Source of the DNA: JAWPMT01 sp965242775
GTDB taxonomy: Bacteria > Bacteroidota > Bacteroidia > Cytophagales > Cyclobacteriaceae
Direction of reading: 5' to 3'
Assembly: GCA_965242775.1 (NCBI GenBank)
Contig: CBDETI010000014.1
Coordinates: forward strand, 186,001-250,000
Length of the DNA: 64,000 nucleotides
Part shown: positions 35,779-43,705 of the stretch, in pieces
Position numbering within the stretch: position 1 is the first letter of the stretch
Layout of the letters: every line of letters starts with the position of its first letter
Made by a program: the position numbers and the translations under genes
Notes under the pieces: generated by a model
What the model was told of the DNA's origin: nothing
The model's input: the letters and a program-made list of their open reading frames with translations, nothing else
Databases searched by the model: none

Positions 35779-37629
35779 ATGAAAATTTTGGGCATTTCTT
35801 GCTTCTATCACGATGCTGCAGCCGCGATCATCGATGATGGCAAAATTCTCGCGGCAGCGCAGGAAGAACGATTCACTCGGAAGAAACATGATGCTTCTTT
35901 TCCAACCCATGCGGTCAAGTACTGTTTGGAGGAAGCTGCCGTGACCCTCAATAATATTGACGCCATCAGTTTTTATGACAAGCCATTCCTAAAATTTGAA
36001 CGGCTATTAGAAACTTATTACAACTTTTCTCCGGCCGGATTGGCCTCTTTCATCACTTCAATGCCTGTCTGGATCCGTGAAAAGATGTTTTTGAAGAAAA
36101 TTCTAAAAGAGGAATTGCGTCAACTCGGGTCAGTCGCAGCACCCATATTGTTTCCGGAGCATCATTTATCACACGCGGCCTCAGCCTATTATCCGTCACC
36201 TTTTGAAGAGTCTGCAATTCTTACCGTGGATGGTGTGGGAGAATGGGCTGCCTGTTCTATTTCTTACGGAAAAGGTAAAGACATTTCCATCCGCAAAGAA
36301 CTGCGATTTCCGCACTCTCCCGGTTTGTTGTATTCTGCCTTCACATACTACCTGGGTTTTAGGGTAAACTCAGGCGAATACAAGCTCATGGGTCTGGCAC
36401 CCTACGGAAATCAAGGAGAGGAAACACTTGGGTTCGTAGAGAAGATAAAGTCAAACCTGATTCAATTGCATGATGACGGTTCGATCTGGATCAACAAGAA
36501 GTACTTTCGATATGCGACCGGGCTACGAATGACTAATGACAAGGCTTGGACCCAACTTTTCGGTGTGTCCCGCCGCTTGCCCGAAACACCCTTACAACAG
36601 GTTCATTGTAATCTCGCCCTGGCCATACAATTAGTAACCGAAGAAATAATGCTTCGGCTGGCTACTCATGCCAAAGAGATCACCGGGTCCTCCAATCTAT
36701 GTTTGGCCGGAGGAGTTGCGTTAAACTGCGTAGCCAATGGTAAACTACAAACTACCCTGGCTACAGAAAACATTTTTATTCAACCAGCGGCTGGGGATGC
36801 CGGTGGCTCCATCGGTGCCGCGTTGGCAAGTCATCATATTCACTTTCAGCAAGACCGGCCTGTACCTGAATCTCCAAATGCTATGCAAGGAGCCTATCTT
36901 GGCCCGAAGATTAGTGGCAAGGACATAAAAAAATGTATTAACAAATTTGGGGCGGTTTCTACTGAATTTGAGAAGTTTGACGAACTGAGCTCGAGCGTGG
37001 CCAACCTGCTCGCCGCGGGTAAGGTTATTGGCTGGGTACAAGGACGGATGGAATTTGGCCCCAGGGCCTTAGGAAACCGAAGCATACTTGGAGATCCCGC
37101 CAATCCGGAAATGCAAAAGAAGCTTAACCTGAAAATCAAGTTTCGCGAATCCTTCAGGCCATTTGCTCCCGCGGTGCTGGAAGAACGGGCCCAAGATTTC
37201 TTTGAACTGGAATCCGACTCGCCCTACATGCTCCTCGTACAACCGGTGAAGGGATCGGTCCGCAAGCAACTCCCAGCCAACTATGATCACCTCGAGATGC
37301 GCGATAAGCTTTACACCCTTCGATCAGACCTTCCAGCCATTACCCATGTCGATTTTTCAGCAAGAATACAGACAGTAAGCAAAGCAACCAATCCCAGATT
37401 TCATAGATTAATTGCAGCTTTCGAGAGGCTAAGCGGCTACCCCATGTTGGTCAATACAAGCTTTAACGTCCGCGGAGAACCCATTGTATGTACTGCTGAA
37501 GATGCCTATCGCTGTTTTATGCGGACAGAAATGGATGCCCTGGTGGTCAATGATCATCTCTTTCTGAAAGAGGATCAACCGTCCTACGCCGATGACTTTG
37601 AATGGCAAACAGAATTTAAACTTGATTGA
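35779..37629 (+). CDS. O-carbamoyltransferase (NodU/CmcH/SxtI family)
   Basis: A 616-residue enzyme with two domains. The N-terminal Kae1-like domain starts ILGISCFYHDAAAAIIDDGKILAAAQEERFTRKKH and carries HHLSHAASAYY and TVDGVGEWAACS. The C-terminal carbamoyl-transfer domain contains FGPRALGNRSILGDPANPEM and MLVNTSFNVRGEPIVCT. The family moves a carbamoyl group from carbamoyl phosphate, through a carbamoyl-adenylate, to hydroxyls of sugars, antibiotics or saxitoxin precursors. It is followed by an SGNH protein, then DUF5989 and SxtJ-type proteins. That order recalls sxtI/J/K, but the acceptor cannot be inferred. Confidence 0.93.
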   Translation: MKILGISCFYHDAAAAIIDDGKILAAAQEERFTRKKHDASFPTHAVKYCLEEAAVTLNNIDAISFYDKPFLKFERLLETYYNFSPAGLASFITSMPVWIREKMFLKKILKEELRQLGSVAAPILFPEHHLSHAASAYYPSPFEESAILTVDGVGEWAACSISYGKGKDISIRKELRFPHSPGLLYSAFTYYLGFRVNSGEYKLMGLAPYGNQGEETLGFVEKIKSNLIQLHDDGSIWINKKYFRYATGLRMTNDKAWTQLFGVSRRLPETPLQQVHCNLALAIQLVTEEIMLRLATHAKEITGSSNLCLAGGVALNCVANGKLQTTLATENIFIQPAAGDAGGSIGAALASHHIHFQQDRPVPESPNAMQGAYLGPKISGKDIKKCINKFGAVSTEFEKFDELSSSVANLLAAGKVIGWVQGRMEFGPRALGNRSILGDPANPEMQKKLNLKIKFRESFRPFAPAVLEERAQDFFELESDSPYMLLVQPVKGSVRKQLPANYDHLEMRDKLYTLRSDLPAITHVDFSARIQTVSKATNPRFHRLIAAFERLSGYPMLVNTSFNVRGEPIVCTAEDAYRCFMRTEMDALVVNDHLFLKEDQPSYADDFEWQTEFKLD

Positions 37630-37637
37630 TCATCGCC

Positions 37638-38786
37638 ATGCGCATCGATTATAGAAATGTATTGCTGGTGGTCGCAAGTTCGGTCCTGACACTTGCCTTT
37701 ATAGAGGGGCTATTGCGAGTGGTGCTGGCCAATCGGCCCGATTTATTGGTCCAGCATCACCAGGACAGGGAGTTCATAGCGTCGAACCCTTATTGGAAAT
37801 ACTGGCACTACCCCAATAACCGGGTTTATCATCAATCGGACTGTTTTTCCGCCGAGTACACCACCAATTCGTTAGGATTTAAATATGGGGAAATTGACAA
37901 TGAAAAACCCACCATCGCACTATTGGGAGATTCATTCGTAGAGGGGTACGGTGTATCCAACGATGGTACAGTTACCCATTTTCTGGACAGTCTATTTGAA
38001 CGTCGTTTTCAATTTGTACCCTTTGCCACAAGCGGAGGATTCGGCACGGCACATGAGTATGCGCTTTACGAAAATTTCGCTCGTTTTTACCAACCTGACC
38101 TGGTCATCTTATTCTTCCTGAACTACAATGATTTTTATGACAATCTCAATGCCCTTGACGATGACATCATCAACGCGAATGGAGCACTAGTCCGTGAAAA
38201 GGTGCGCTCCCTGGAAGAGGTCCAGGCTGCTATTGGCCAATTAAGGGATCCGAAGGCCATGGAACATGATGTAACTTTTTATTCCATCAGCCTCGCACAC
38301 ACAGCGCTGAGGTTTATCGGCAACATTGTTCAATACGCCAGCAATGTAAAAGGGAATTTTAAAAGTGCTTATGCCGAAATATACGCAGTTGACGAGGTTG
38401 AGAATATCACGAAAGCTCACGAATTGACAGCTCGGATCCTGAAGAATTTGAATTTGGGCATTCGAAGAGACAGTACCAACTTACTACTTGTCAACCTCTT
38501 TGATCCCTATCAAGTAGATGAAAAATGGATGGAAGTTATGTCCTCTAAAATCGACAAGAAAATGAGGCCAACCTACCCAAATGAGAAGATCGCTTTGGTG
38601 TGCGAAAAGGAAGGTATCGCCTATCTGGACCTTTACCCATTGGTCAAGGAGGAAATTAGCAGGAGGAACATGAAATTCCCCTATTTTAGCCAAAGTTGTG
38701 ACAATCACCTTACCAGAGAGGGTAACCGTTGGTTAGCACAGACCTTGTTTACCCATCTGAAAGAAAGAAGAAAACAGTTTTTTTAA
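37638..38786 (+). CDS. SGNH/GDSL-like protein with N-terminal membrane anchor
   Basis: A 382-residue protein with an N-terminal helix (VLLVVASSVLTLAFIEGLLRVVL) and an SGNH domain: block I ALLGDSFVEGYGV (Ser of GDSF), an Asn in FFLNYNDFYDN, and a C-terminal D-x-H as CDNHLTREGNRWLA. It may deacylate or acylate surface glycans on the periplasmic side. The ATG at 37638 is 8 nt after the carbamoyltransferase stop; the frame is also open to a TTG at 37626 that overlaps the previous stop. The DUF5989 gene starts 2 nt after its stop. Confidence 0.88.
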   Translation: MRIDYRNVLLVVASSVLTLAFIEGLLRVVLANRPDLLVQHHQDREFIASNPYWKYWHYPNNRVYHQSDCFSAEYTTNSLGFKYGEIDNEKPTIALLGDSFVEGYGVSNDGTVTHFLDSLFERRFQFVPFATSGGFGTAHEYALYENFARFYQPDLVILFFLNYNDFYDNLNALDDDIINANGALVREKVRSLEEVQAAIGQLRDPKAMEHDVTFYSISLAHTALRFIGNIVQYASNVKGNFKSAYAEIYAVDEVENITKAHELTARILKNLNLGIRRDSTNLLLVNLFDPYQVDEKWMEVMSSKIDKKMRPTYPNEKIALVCEKEGIAYLDLYPLVKEEISRRNMKFPYFSQSCDNHLTREGNRWLAQTLFTHLKERRKQFF

Positions 38787-38788
38787 TC

Positions 38789-38938
38789 GTGGAATTATTA
38801 AAGGACCTCTGGGCATTTTTACGGGAAAGAAAGAAATTTTGGCTCTTGCCAATCATTTTGATTTTGCTCCTCTTTGGTGTTCTGATCGTGATAGGAGGAA
38901 GCACGGCTGTGGCTCCGTTCATTTACACATTGTTTTAA
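38789..38938 (+). CDS. DUF5989 family small membrane protein (SxtK-like)
   Basis: A 49-residue protein starting at a GTG (VELLKDLWAFLRERKKFWLL), too short for most gene finders. It has a charged N-terminal amphipathic helix and one membrane helix (LLPIILILLLFGVLIVI), ending with the family's conserved GSTAVAPFIYTLF. This matches DUF5989, the small protein accompanying carbamoyltransferases in many genomes. Its function is unknown, and a membrane adaptor for the carbamoyltransferase is a reasonable inference. It begins 2 nt after the SGNH gene stop, so the gene is fully coupled; the SxtJ-like gene follows by 4 nt. Confidence 0.88.
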   Translation: MELLKDLWAFLRERKKFWLLPIILILLLFGVLIVIGGSTAVAPFIYTLF

Positions 38939-38942
38939 CACC

Positions 38943-39302
38943 GTGACAGACAAGGACTATAAATCGATCCTGGTTATATCCTTAGGGTTTCTAGGACTCT
39001 ACTGGTGGCTTGAAAGCACCTATTTCCTCTGGGCCACGGCATTGGTAATAGGTTTACCGTTAATTTCGGAGAAAGCCGGTCAAGGTATTCTATGGATCTG
39101 GTTTAAGTTAGCACAGGTTCTCGGGTACATTAATTCTCGTATACTTTTGACCCTCATATTTTTTCTTTTCCTGGCGCCCCTGGCGTTTGTGTACAGGTTA
39201 TTTAAAGCGGATTCGATGATGCTCAAAAAAACAACACGCAGAACGACGTTCCACGAGCGGAATCATCAGTTCAATCCAAGGGATTTGATTCATCCCTGGT
39301 AG
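38943..39302 (+). CDS. SxtJ family membrane protein
   Basis: A 119-residue protein starting at a GTG. It has hydrophobic stretches (ILVISLGFLGLYWWL, TYFLWATALVIGLPLI and ILLTLIFFLFLAPLAFVY) giving three likely membrane helices. The cytoplasmic tail ends with the SxtJ signature TTFHERNHQFNPRDLIHPW. This is the protein seen with carbamoyltransferase in saxitoxin and many glycan clusters; molecular role unknown. It starts 4 nt after the DUF5989 gene. Its 3' end overlaps the convergent SGNH gene by 32 bp. Confidence 0.87.
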   Translation: MTDKDYKSILVISLGFLGLYWWLESTYFLWATALVIGLPLISEKAGQGILWIWFKLAQVLGYINSRILLTLIFFLFLAPLAFVYRLFKADSMMLKKTTRRTTFHERNHQFNPRDLIHPW

Positions 39303-40371
39303 TTGCCACGGAGGCAGAAAGATGACTTTCGACGAAATTCAACAGATGGCCGGCCACGAAGGAATGTCCTTTTTCATTAAGGTGCCGATCGTATCGGTAA
39401 TATAAGGGGCCTTTGAAGTTTTGTTGGTCTCTAAAAAGCAAGGGTTCCAGGTCGAGGTGTGGCAATTGATGCCTGTTTGTGTAGGAAGCCATGAATTCCT
39501 GCACTTCAAAATTCAAAGGAGCAATATTCTTGGTTACCACAGCAGGATTGACCTGTTGCTGGTCAGGGATGGTCACGACGGCCAGAGTTGCCCCGATTTG
39601 AGACACTTTGCAGCGCAGTACATCTAACAGTTCCTCCGTCTTGGCCAGGGCCGCCAGCTTCTCTTCCTGTGTCTGAATCGATCGCTTCCTTATTCCAAAC
39701 ACACTATATCTCAAGCCTTTAATACTTTCATCCAGTAGATATTGAAGGCGCCATTTGCCAGTAGCTTGAATCGTGGGAGCTTGCTCAGCAAAAATTTGCA
39801 TTGGATCGCCAGCCCAGTTCCTGAGGCTATCCTGACGGTTGCAATCGTCCCGACTGGAATATTCAGGGAAATCGTTGTGAAGGTTACCTTCCAGATCATT
39901 CCAAAAAAAACAAAGCACTACCAAGTCAGGTCGAAATGCGGAACCGAAGGCATCCAGCAATGCAATTTCAGATCTGGTATCGTATGCTGCTGCACCTCCA
40001 TTAGCTACTTCCACATTGTTCAATCGCTGATTAACAAGTTCTACAAAAGTTTTGGAGGTACCGACACCAACGCCATAAGTAAAAGAGTCTCCCAAAAAAA
40101 GGATTCTGGGACCCCTTTTGATTGTATCAAATTCCTGAAAACCCCTAAGGCCTTGTTTCGTGTGGTGGGTTAGGTATTGATATTCAGAAGTGGCAGATTG
40201 ACCACTAATGCCAGGGATTGGCCGATGTTTGTAGAAGGCATGTTTCTCATATAATTGAATACTCTCGAAATACGGAGGAGTCCAAGCTAATCGAAGCACT
40301 CCCTCAAGTAGCAAGCAGGATAAGAGAATGCTAATTAACGAAAGCGACGCATTGAGAAAGAAGGCTTTCAC
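39271..40371 (-). CDS. SGNH/GDSL-like protein coupled to hisC
   Basis: A 366-residue membrane-anchored SGNH protein: N-terminal helix LNASLSLISILLSCLLLEGVLRL, block I ILFLGDSFTYGVGVG, Asn in CFFWNDLEGNLHNDF, and YRYDRHLNEKGHSF as the D-x-H block. Domain order resembles the SGNH protein at 37638. The GTG start overlaps the hisC stop as GTGA, so it is translated with the histidine genes despite no histidine-related chemistry. Probably part of the carbamoyltransferase/glycan cassette that now sits inside the his locus. Confidence 0.88.
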   Translation of the reverse strand: MKAFFLNASLSLISILLSCLLLEGVLRLAWTPPYFESIQLYEKHAFYKHRPIPGISGQSATSEYQYLTHHTKQGLRGFQEFDTIKRGPRILFLGDSFTYGVGVGTSKTFVELVNQRLNNVEVANGGAAAYDTRSEIALLDAFGSAFRPDLVVLCFFWNDLEGNLHNDFPEYSSRDDCNRQDSLRNWAGDPMQIFAEQAPTIQATGKWRLQYLLDESIKGLRYSVFGIRKRSIQTQEEKLAALAKTEELLDVLRCKVSQIGATLAVVTIPDQQQVNPAVVTKNIAPLNFEVQEFMASYTNRHQLPHLDLEPLLFRDQQNFKGPLYYRYDRHLNEKGHSFVAGHLLNFVESHLSASVATTRDESNPLD

Positions 40372-41429
40372 GCGCGTTTGGAACTTGGTTCTGAATCAAA
40401 CGATTCCAGCAATTGAAATAAACGGTCATTTTCCGCAGGAGTCCCCACGGTGAAACGGAGGCAGCCCTGACATAATGGTTGACTGGACCGATCCCTGACG
40501 ATCACTTTGTTATCAAGAAGATACTGAAAGATCGCAACTGCGTCTTGGAATTTTACCAGCAAGAAATTTGTCTCGCTTGAATGGATACGTTCTACCATGG
40601 GAAGCGCTTTCAGTTTGGCAGCCAGCTTGCCACGCTCTTCAACGATAGACTTCACTTCCTCTAGCATTTGACCTTTACCATTCCGTAAAGTCTCCAGCGC
40701 GATTTCCTGGATTGGTCCCGGAATGTTGTAGGGGGGTTTTATTCGATTCAGCACATTCACAAGCTCCTGATGGGCAAAGGCCAACCCAAGCCTAATAGCT
40801 GCCAATCCCCATGCTTTACTCAACGTCTGCAGCACCACGAGATTCGGAAATTTGCTCAATTCGGATATTAATGATGGACGTGAACTAAAATCTATATAAG
40901 CTTCATCCACCACTATCAACCCGGGCGCCGCATTGGCTACCTCTATAATATCCGCCAGATCAAGTGCGTTGCCTGAAGGGTTATTCGGAGAACAAAGAAA
41001 AACTATCTTGGTAGTCGGTTCCATCACAGACTTGATATTTTCAATATCCAACTTAAAGCCCGGTTGAAAAGGGACTTCTTGTACTTCTACGTTGTGAATA
41101 TCTGCTGATACCTTATACATCCCGTACGTCGGTGGGCATATGAGAATCTTATCCTGTCCGGGTTCACAAAAGGCTCGGATCAACAGTTCGATGGGTTCAT
41201 CACTGCCTAGCCCTATGAAAATTTGCTGCGGGTTCACGCCCTTCAACTCAGAGATCACCTGCTTAAGTTCAACCTGATAAGGGTCTGGATAACGGTTCCA
41301 TTTTCGACGATGGTCGTTGGGGTTCTCATTGGCGTCCAGGAACAATCCTTCGCGACCTGAATATTCGTCACGGGCTGATGAATAAGGTTTAGCATCCAAT
41401 AGGTGCTTTCTTACCAACCGCAAGATCAT
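40368..41429 (-). CDS. hisC: Histidinol-phosphate aminotransferase
   Basis: A 353-residue PLP aminotransferase converting imidazole-acetol phosphate and glutamate to histidinol phosphate. Typical features are YSSARDEYSGREGLFLDANENP near the N-terminus, IFIGLGSDEPIELLIRAF, LCSPNNPSGNAL, and the PLP lysine in LSKAWGLAAIRLG; RFTVGTPAENDRL is near the end. It overlaps hisD by 4 nt upstream and the SGNH gene by 4 nt downstream. Normally hisB would follow here in Bacteroidota. Confidence 0.96.
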   Translation of the reverse strand: MILRLVRKHLLDAKPYSSARDEYSGREGLFLDANENPNDHRRKWNRYPDPYQVELKQVISELKGVNPQQIFIGLGSDEPIELLIRAFCEPGQDKILICPPTYGMYKVSADIHNVEVQEVPFQPGFKLDIENIKSVMEPTTKIVFLCSPNNPSGNALDLADIIEVANAAPGLIVVDEAYIDFSSRPSLISELSKFPNLVVLQTLSKAWGLAAIRLGLAFAHQELVNVLNRIKPPYNIPGPIQEIALETLRNGKGQMLEEVKSIVEERGKLAAKLKALPMVERIHSSETNFLLVKFQDAVAIFQYLLDNKVIVRDRSSQPLCQGCLRFTVGTPAENDRLFQLLESFDSEPSSKRA

Positions 41430-42712
41430 TTCTTCAGTGCTTTCAACCTGATACTTACCGCTTGTTTGTGCGCAACCAATTGCTCCGCTGCGGCCATCTT
41501 TTCAATAACCGGACCTAGTTTCCTGATGCCTTTCTTTGAGATCTCCTGATAGGTGATTTTCTTCAAAAAACTATCCAACGATACTCCGGAGTAAGATTTT
41601 GCCCAGCCGTTGGTGGGTAAGGTATGATTTGTACCCGACGCATAATCTCCGGCTGACTCAGGCGTATAGGGGCCAATGAAAACGGATCCGGCATTGTAAA
41701 TACCAGCTACAAGTTCGTGGGTCTTTTTCATGTTCAGGATCAAATGCTCCGGTCCATACTCATTTATGATATGAAGTATCGCAGACTTTCGCTTCTCAAT
41801 GACCACCACACTATTTTCCAGCGACTTGGTCGCAATGTCTTTCCGCGGCAATGTATCCAATTGCTTTTCGATCTGAGCCCGAATGTCGCCGGCAATTTGC
41901 TCACTTGAAGCTACCAGTACTACTTGGCTGTCCGTCCCATGTTCGGCCTGCGAAAGTAGATCAGCAGCCGCAAAAGCCGGATTCGCCTTATCATCTACTA
42001 CTACCATCACCTCGGAGGGTCCGGCAGGCATATCTATCGCCACACTATCCTTTGCGACAAGTTGCTTTGCTCCAGTTACATATTGATTTCCTGGGCCAAA
42101 AATCTTATCTACCCGCGGTACACTCTCTGTACCGTAAGCCATAGCTGCAATGGCCTGGGCCCCTCCTACTTTCAGGACTTTTGTGATGCCTATCAGATGG
42201 GCGGTGTACAATATTACAGGGTTTAGTTTGCCTATCCTGTCCGTGGGAGAGGCAAGTATGATCTCTTTGCAACCGGCAATTTGGGCCGGCAACCCCAACA
42301 TCAGTACAGTAGAAAACAATGGGGCGGTACCACCAGGAACATATAATCCTATACGCTGTATGGGCACTGATCGACGAGCACATACAACTCCTTCCATGAC
42401 TTCCATTTCCAAGTCCGCTTCGCGCTGAGCTTCGTGAAAAGCTGAAATATTTTTGGCAGCCACAGCTATTGCCTCCCGCAGATCGGCAGGCACCTCTTTT
42501 TTCGCTGACGTGAGCTCCTCCTCGGAGGCCCACAGGTCATCCAGGACCACATGGTCATACTCTAGTGCGAACTTTTTCAATGCGTGATCACCCCCTCTTT
42601 TTACTTTGTCAAGGATGGGCTTCACTATTTTTTCGATCTGGGCCTGATCTCTGGTAGGCCGTTCCAGTATTTGGGCCAGGTCTTTTTGGTCAGGAGAAAT
42701 GTATTGTCGCAT
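41426..42712 (-). CDS. hisD: Histidinol dehydrogenase
   Basis: A 428-residue zinc enzyme oxidising histidinol to histidine in two NAD-linked steps. Signature segments are RIGLYVPGGTAPLFSTVLMLGLPAQIAGC, KIFGPGNQYVTGAKQLV, DMPAGPSEVMVVVDDKANP and LLSQAEHGTDSQVVLV. The catalytic Glu/His pair is in EYGPEHLIL and the second His in SGTNHTLPTNGWAKSYSGVS. It begins 2 nt after hisG and overlaps hisC by 4 nt (ATGA). Complete and full length. Confidence 0.97.
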   Translation of the reverse strand: MRQYISPDQKDLAQILERPTRDQAQIEKIVKPILDKVKRGGDHALKKFALEYDHVVLDDLWASEEELTSAKKEVPADLREAIAVAAKNISAFHEAQREADLEMEVMEGVVCARRSVPIQRIGLYVPGGTAPLFSTVLMLGLPAQIAGCKEIILASPTDRIGKLNPVILYTAHLIGITKVLKVGGAQAIAAMAYGTESVPRVDKIFGPGNQYVTGAKQLVAKDSVAIDMPAGPSEVMVVVDDKANPAFAAADLLSQAEHGTDSQVVLVASSEQIAGDIRAQIEKQLDTLPRKDIATKSLENSVVVIEKRKSAILHIINEYGPEHLILNMKKTHELVAGIYNAGSVFIGPYTPESAGDYASGTNHTLPTNGWAKSYSGVSLDSFLKKITYQEISKKGIRKLGPVIEKMAAAEQLVAHKQAVSIRLKALKK

Positions 42713-42714
42713 GC

Positions 42715-43572
42715 TTACCTGATCATTTTTTCAATCGGTACAACCAGTATACCTTCGGCACCAGCGGCTCGAAGTTTTTCGATATTCTCCCAAAATTCGT
42801 CTTCATTAATAACTGAATGAATACTGCTCCATCCTTCAGTCGCCAACGGCAAAACCGTAGGGCTGCGCATACCGGGGATCAATTGCAAAATCGGTTCGAT
42901 ACTTTCATTGGGAGCATTCAATAACACATACTTATTGTTTCGCCCTTCAAGAACCGCGTCAATACGAAAGATCAGATGATCAAGTAGTTTTCTTTTTTCC
43001 GGTCCGAGTGACGAGTTCGCTACTAAAATCGCCTCTGACTTCATTACAACCTCTACCTCCTTCAGGCCATTTCCCATCAAAGTGCTCCCCGAACTCACAA
43101 TATCCAAAATACCCTCAGCCAGGCCGATACCAGGTGCGATCTCCACGGAGCCACTGATCTCGTGAACTTCCGCATCGACACCTTTGGCATGCAGGAATTT
43201 TTTCAAGATGACAGGATAGCTCGTCGCAATATTCTTTCCCTGGAAATAAGTAACATCCTGATACTGCTCCTCTCGCGGAATCGCCAATGATAATCGGCAC
43301 TTTGAAAAGCCTAGTGCCTTCACTTCATCTATGGTTTTCTGTGCTTCCACATGCACATTTTGGCCCACAACACCTAGATCGGCAATCCCATCTTCCACGT
43401 AACCAGGAATATCATCATCTCTTAGGAAAAGGAATTCTACTGGAAAATTGGTTGAAATCGCTTTCAGCTTTTTCGCTCCGTTGTTGAACTTAATACCACA
43501 CTCTTTGAAAAGGCGAAGAGTGTCCTCGCTAAGCCGTCCTGATTTCTGGACAGCAATCTTTAATGTTGACAT
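42715..43572 (-). CDS. hisG: ATP phosphoribosyltransferase (long form)
   Basis: A 285-residue HisG of the long type, with an N-terminal bilobed catalytic region (AVQKSGRLSEDTLRLFKECGI; SGSTLMGNGLKEVEVV as the PRPP loop) and a C-terminal ACT-like regulatory domain (about 210-285). It catalyses the first, histidine-inhibited step. The ATG at 43572 lies 8 nt after a short inverted repeat in the leader (43581-43599) and about 100 nt after a -7 element at 43673-43680. First gene of the hisGDC unit. Confidence 0.97.
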   Translation of the reverse strand: MSTLKIAVQKSGRLSEDTLRLFKECGIKFNNGAKKLKAISTNFPVEFLFLRDDDIPGYVEDGIADLGVVGQNVHVEAQKTIDEVKALGFSKCRLSLAIPREEQYQDVTYFQGKNIATSYPVILKKFLHAKGVDAEVHEISGSVEIAPGIGLAEGILDIVSSGSTLMGNGLKEVEVVMKSEAILVANSSLGPEKRKLLDHLIFRIDAVLEGRNNKYVLLNAPNESIEPILQLIPGMRSPTVLPLATEGWSSIHSVINEDEFWENIEKLRAAGAEGILVVPIEKMIR

Positions 43573-43580
43573 GACAATGA

Positions 43581-43599
43581 AAGCACGCGTTCGGTGCTT
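43581..43599 (-). promoter_or_regulatory. Leader hairpin directly before hisG
   Basis: AAGCAC-gcgttcg-GTGCTT lies 8 nt upstream of the hisG ATG and could cover its translation start. No His-rich leader peptide is present, so classical attenuation is unlikely. Confidence 0.4.
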
Positions 43600-43643
43600 A
43601 AAATTTTCGTATTGCTAATTGGTTAAACAGGTAGTCCGTTTGC

Positions 43644-43665
43644 AGGCATGTCTGTTCCCATGCCT
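43644..43665 (-). promoter_or_regulatory. Second inverted repeat at the 5' end of the hisG leader
   Basis: AGGCATG-N8-CATGCCT, a 7-bp dyad beginning about 8 nt downstream of the -7 element. It may be the first structure in the his transcript or an operator covering the transcription start. Confidence 0.45.
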
Positions 43666-43672
43666 AAGGAAG

Positions 43673-43680
43673 CAAAAGTA
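43673..43680 (-). promoter_or_regulatory. Putative -7 element of the hisGDC operon
   Basis: TACTTTTG on the minus strand fits TAnnTTTG exactly, about 100 nt upstream of hisG. No -33 TTTG at the expected distance. Confidence 0.5.
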
Positions 43681-43705
43681 GCAACGCGACTTAAAAAAGG
43701 ACCTA

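Noticed and set aside
43620..43665. Short ORF in the hisG leader encoding MGTDMPANGLPV
   Set aside because: No histidine codons and no terminator/antiterminator pair; not a his attenuator peptide.
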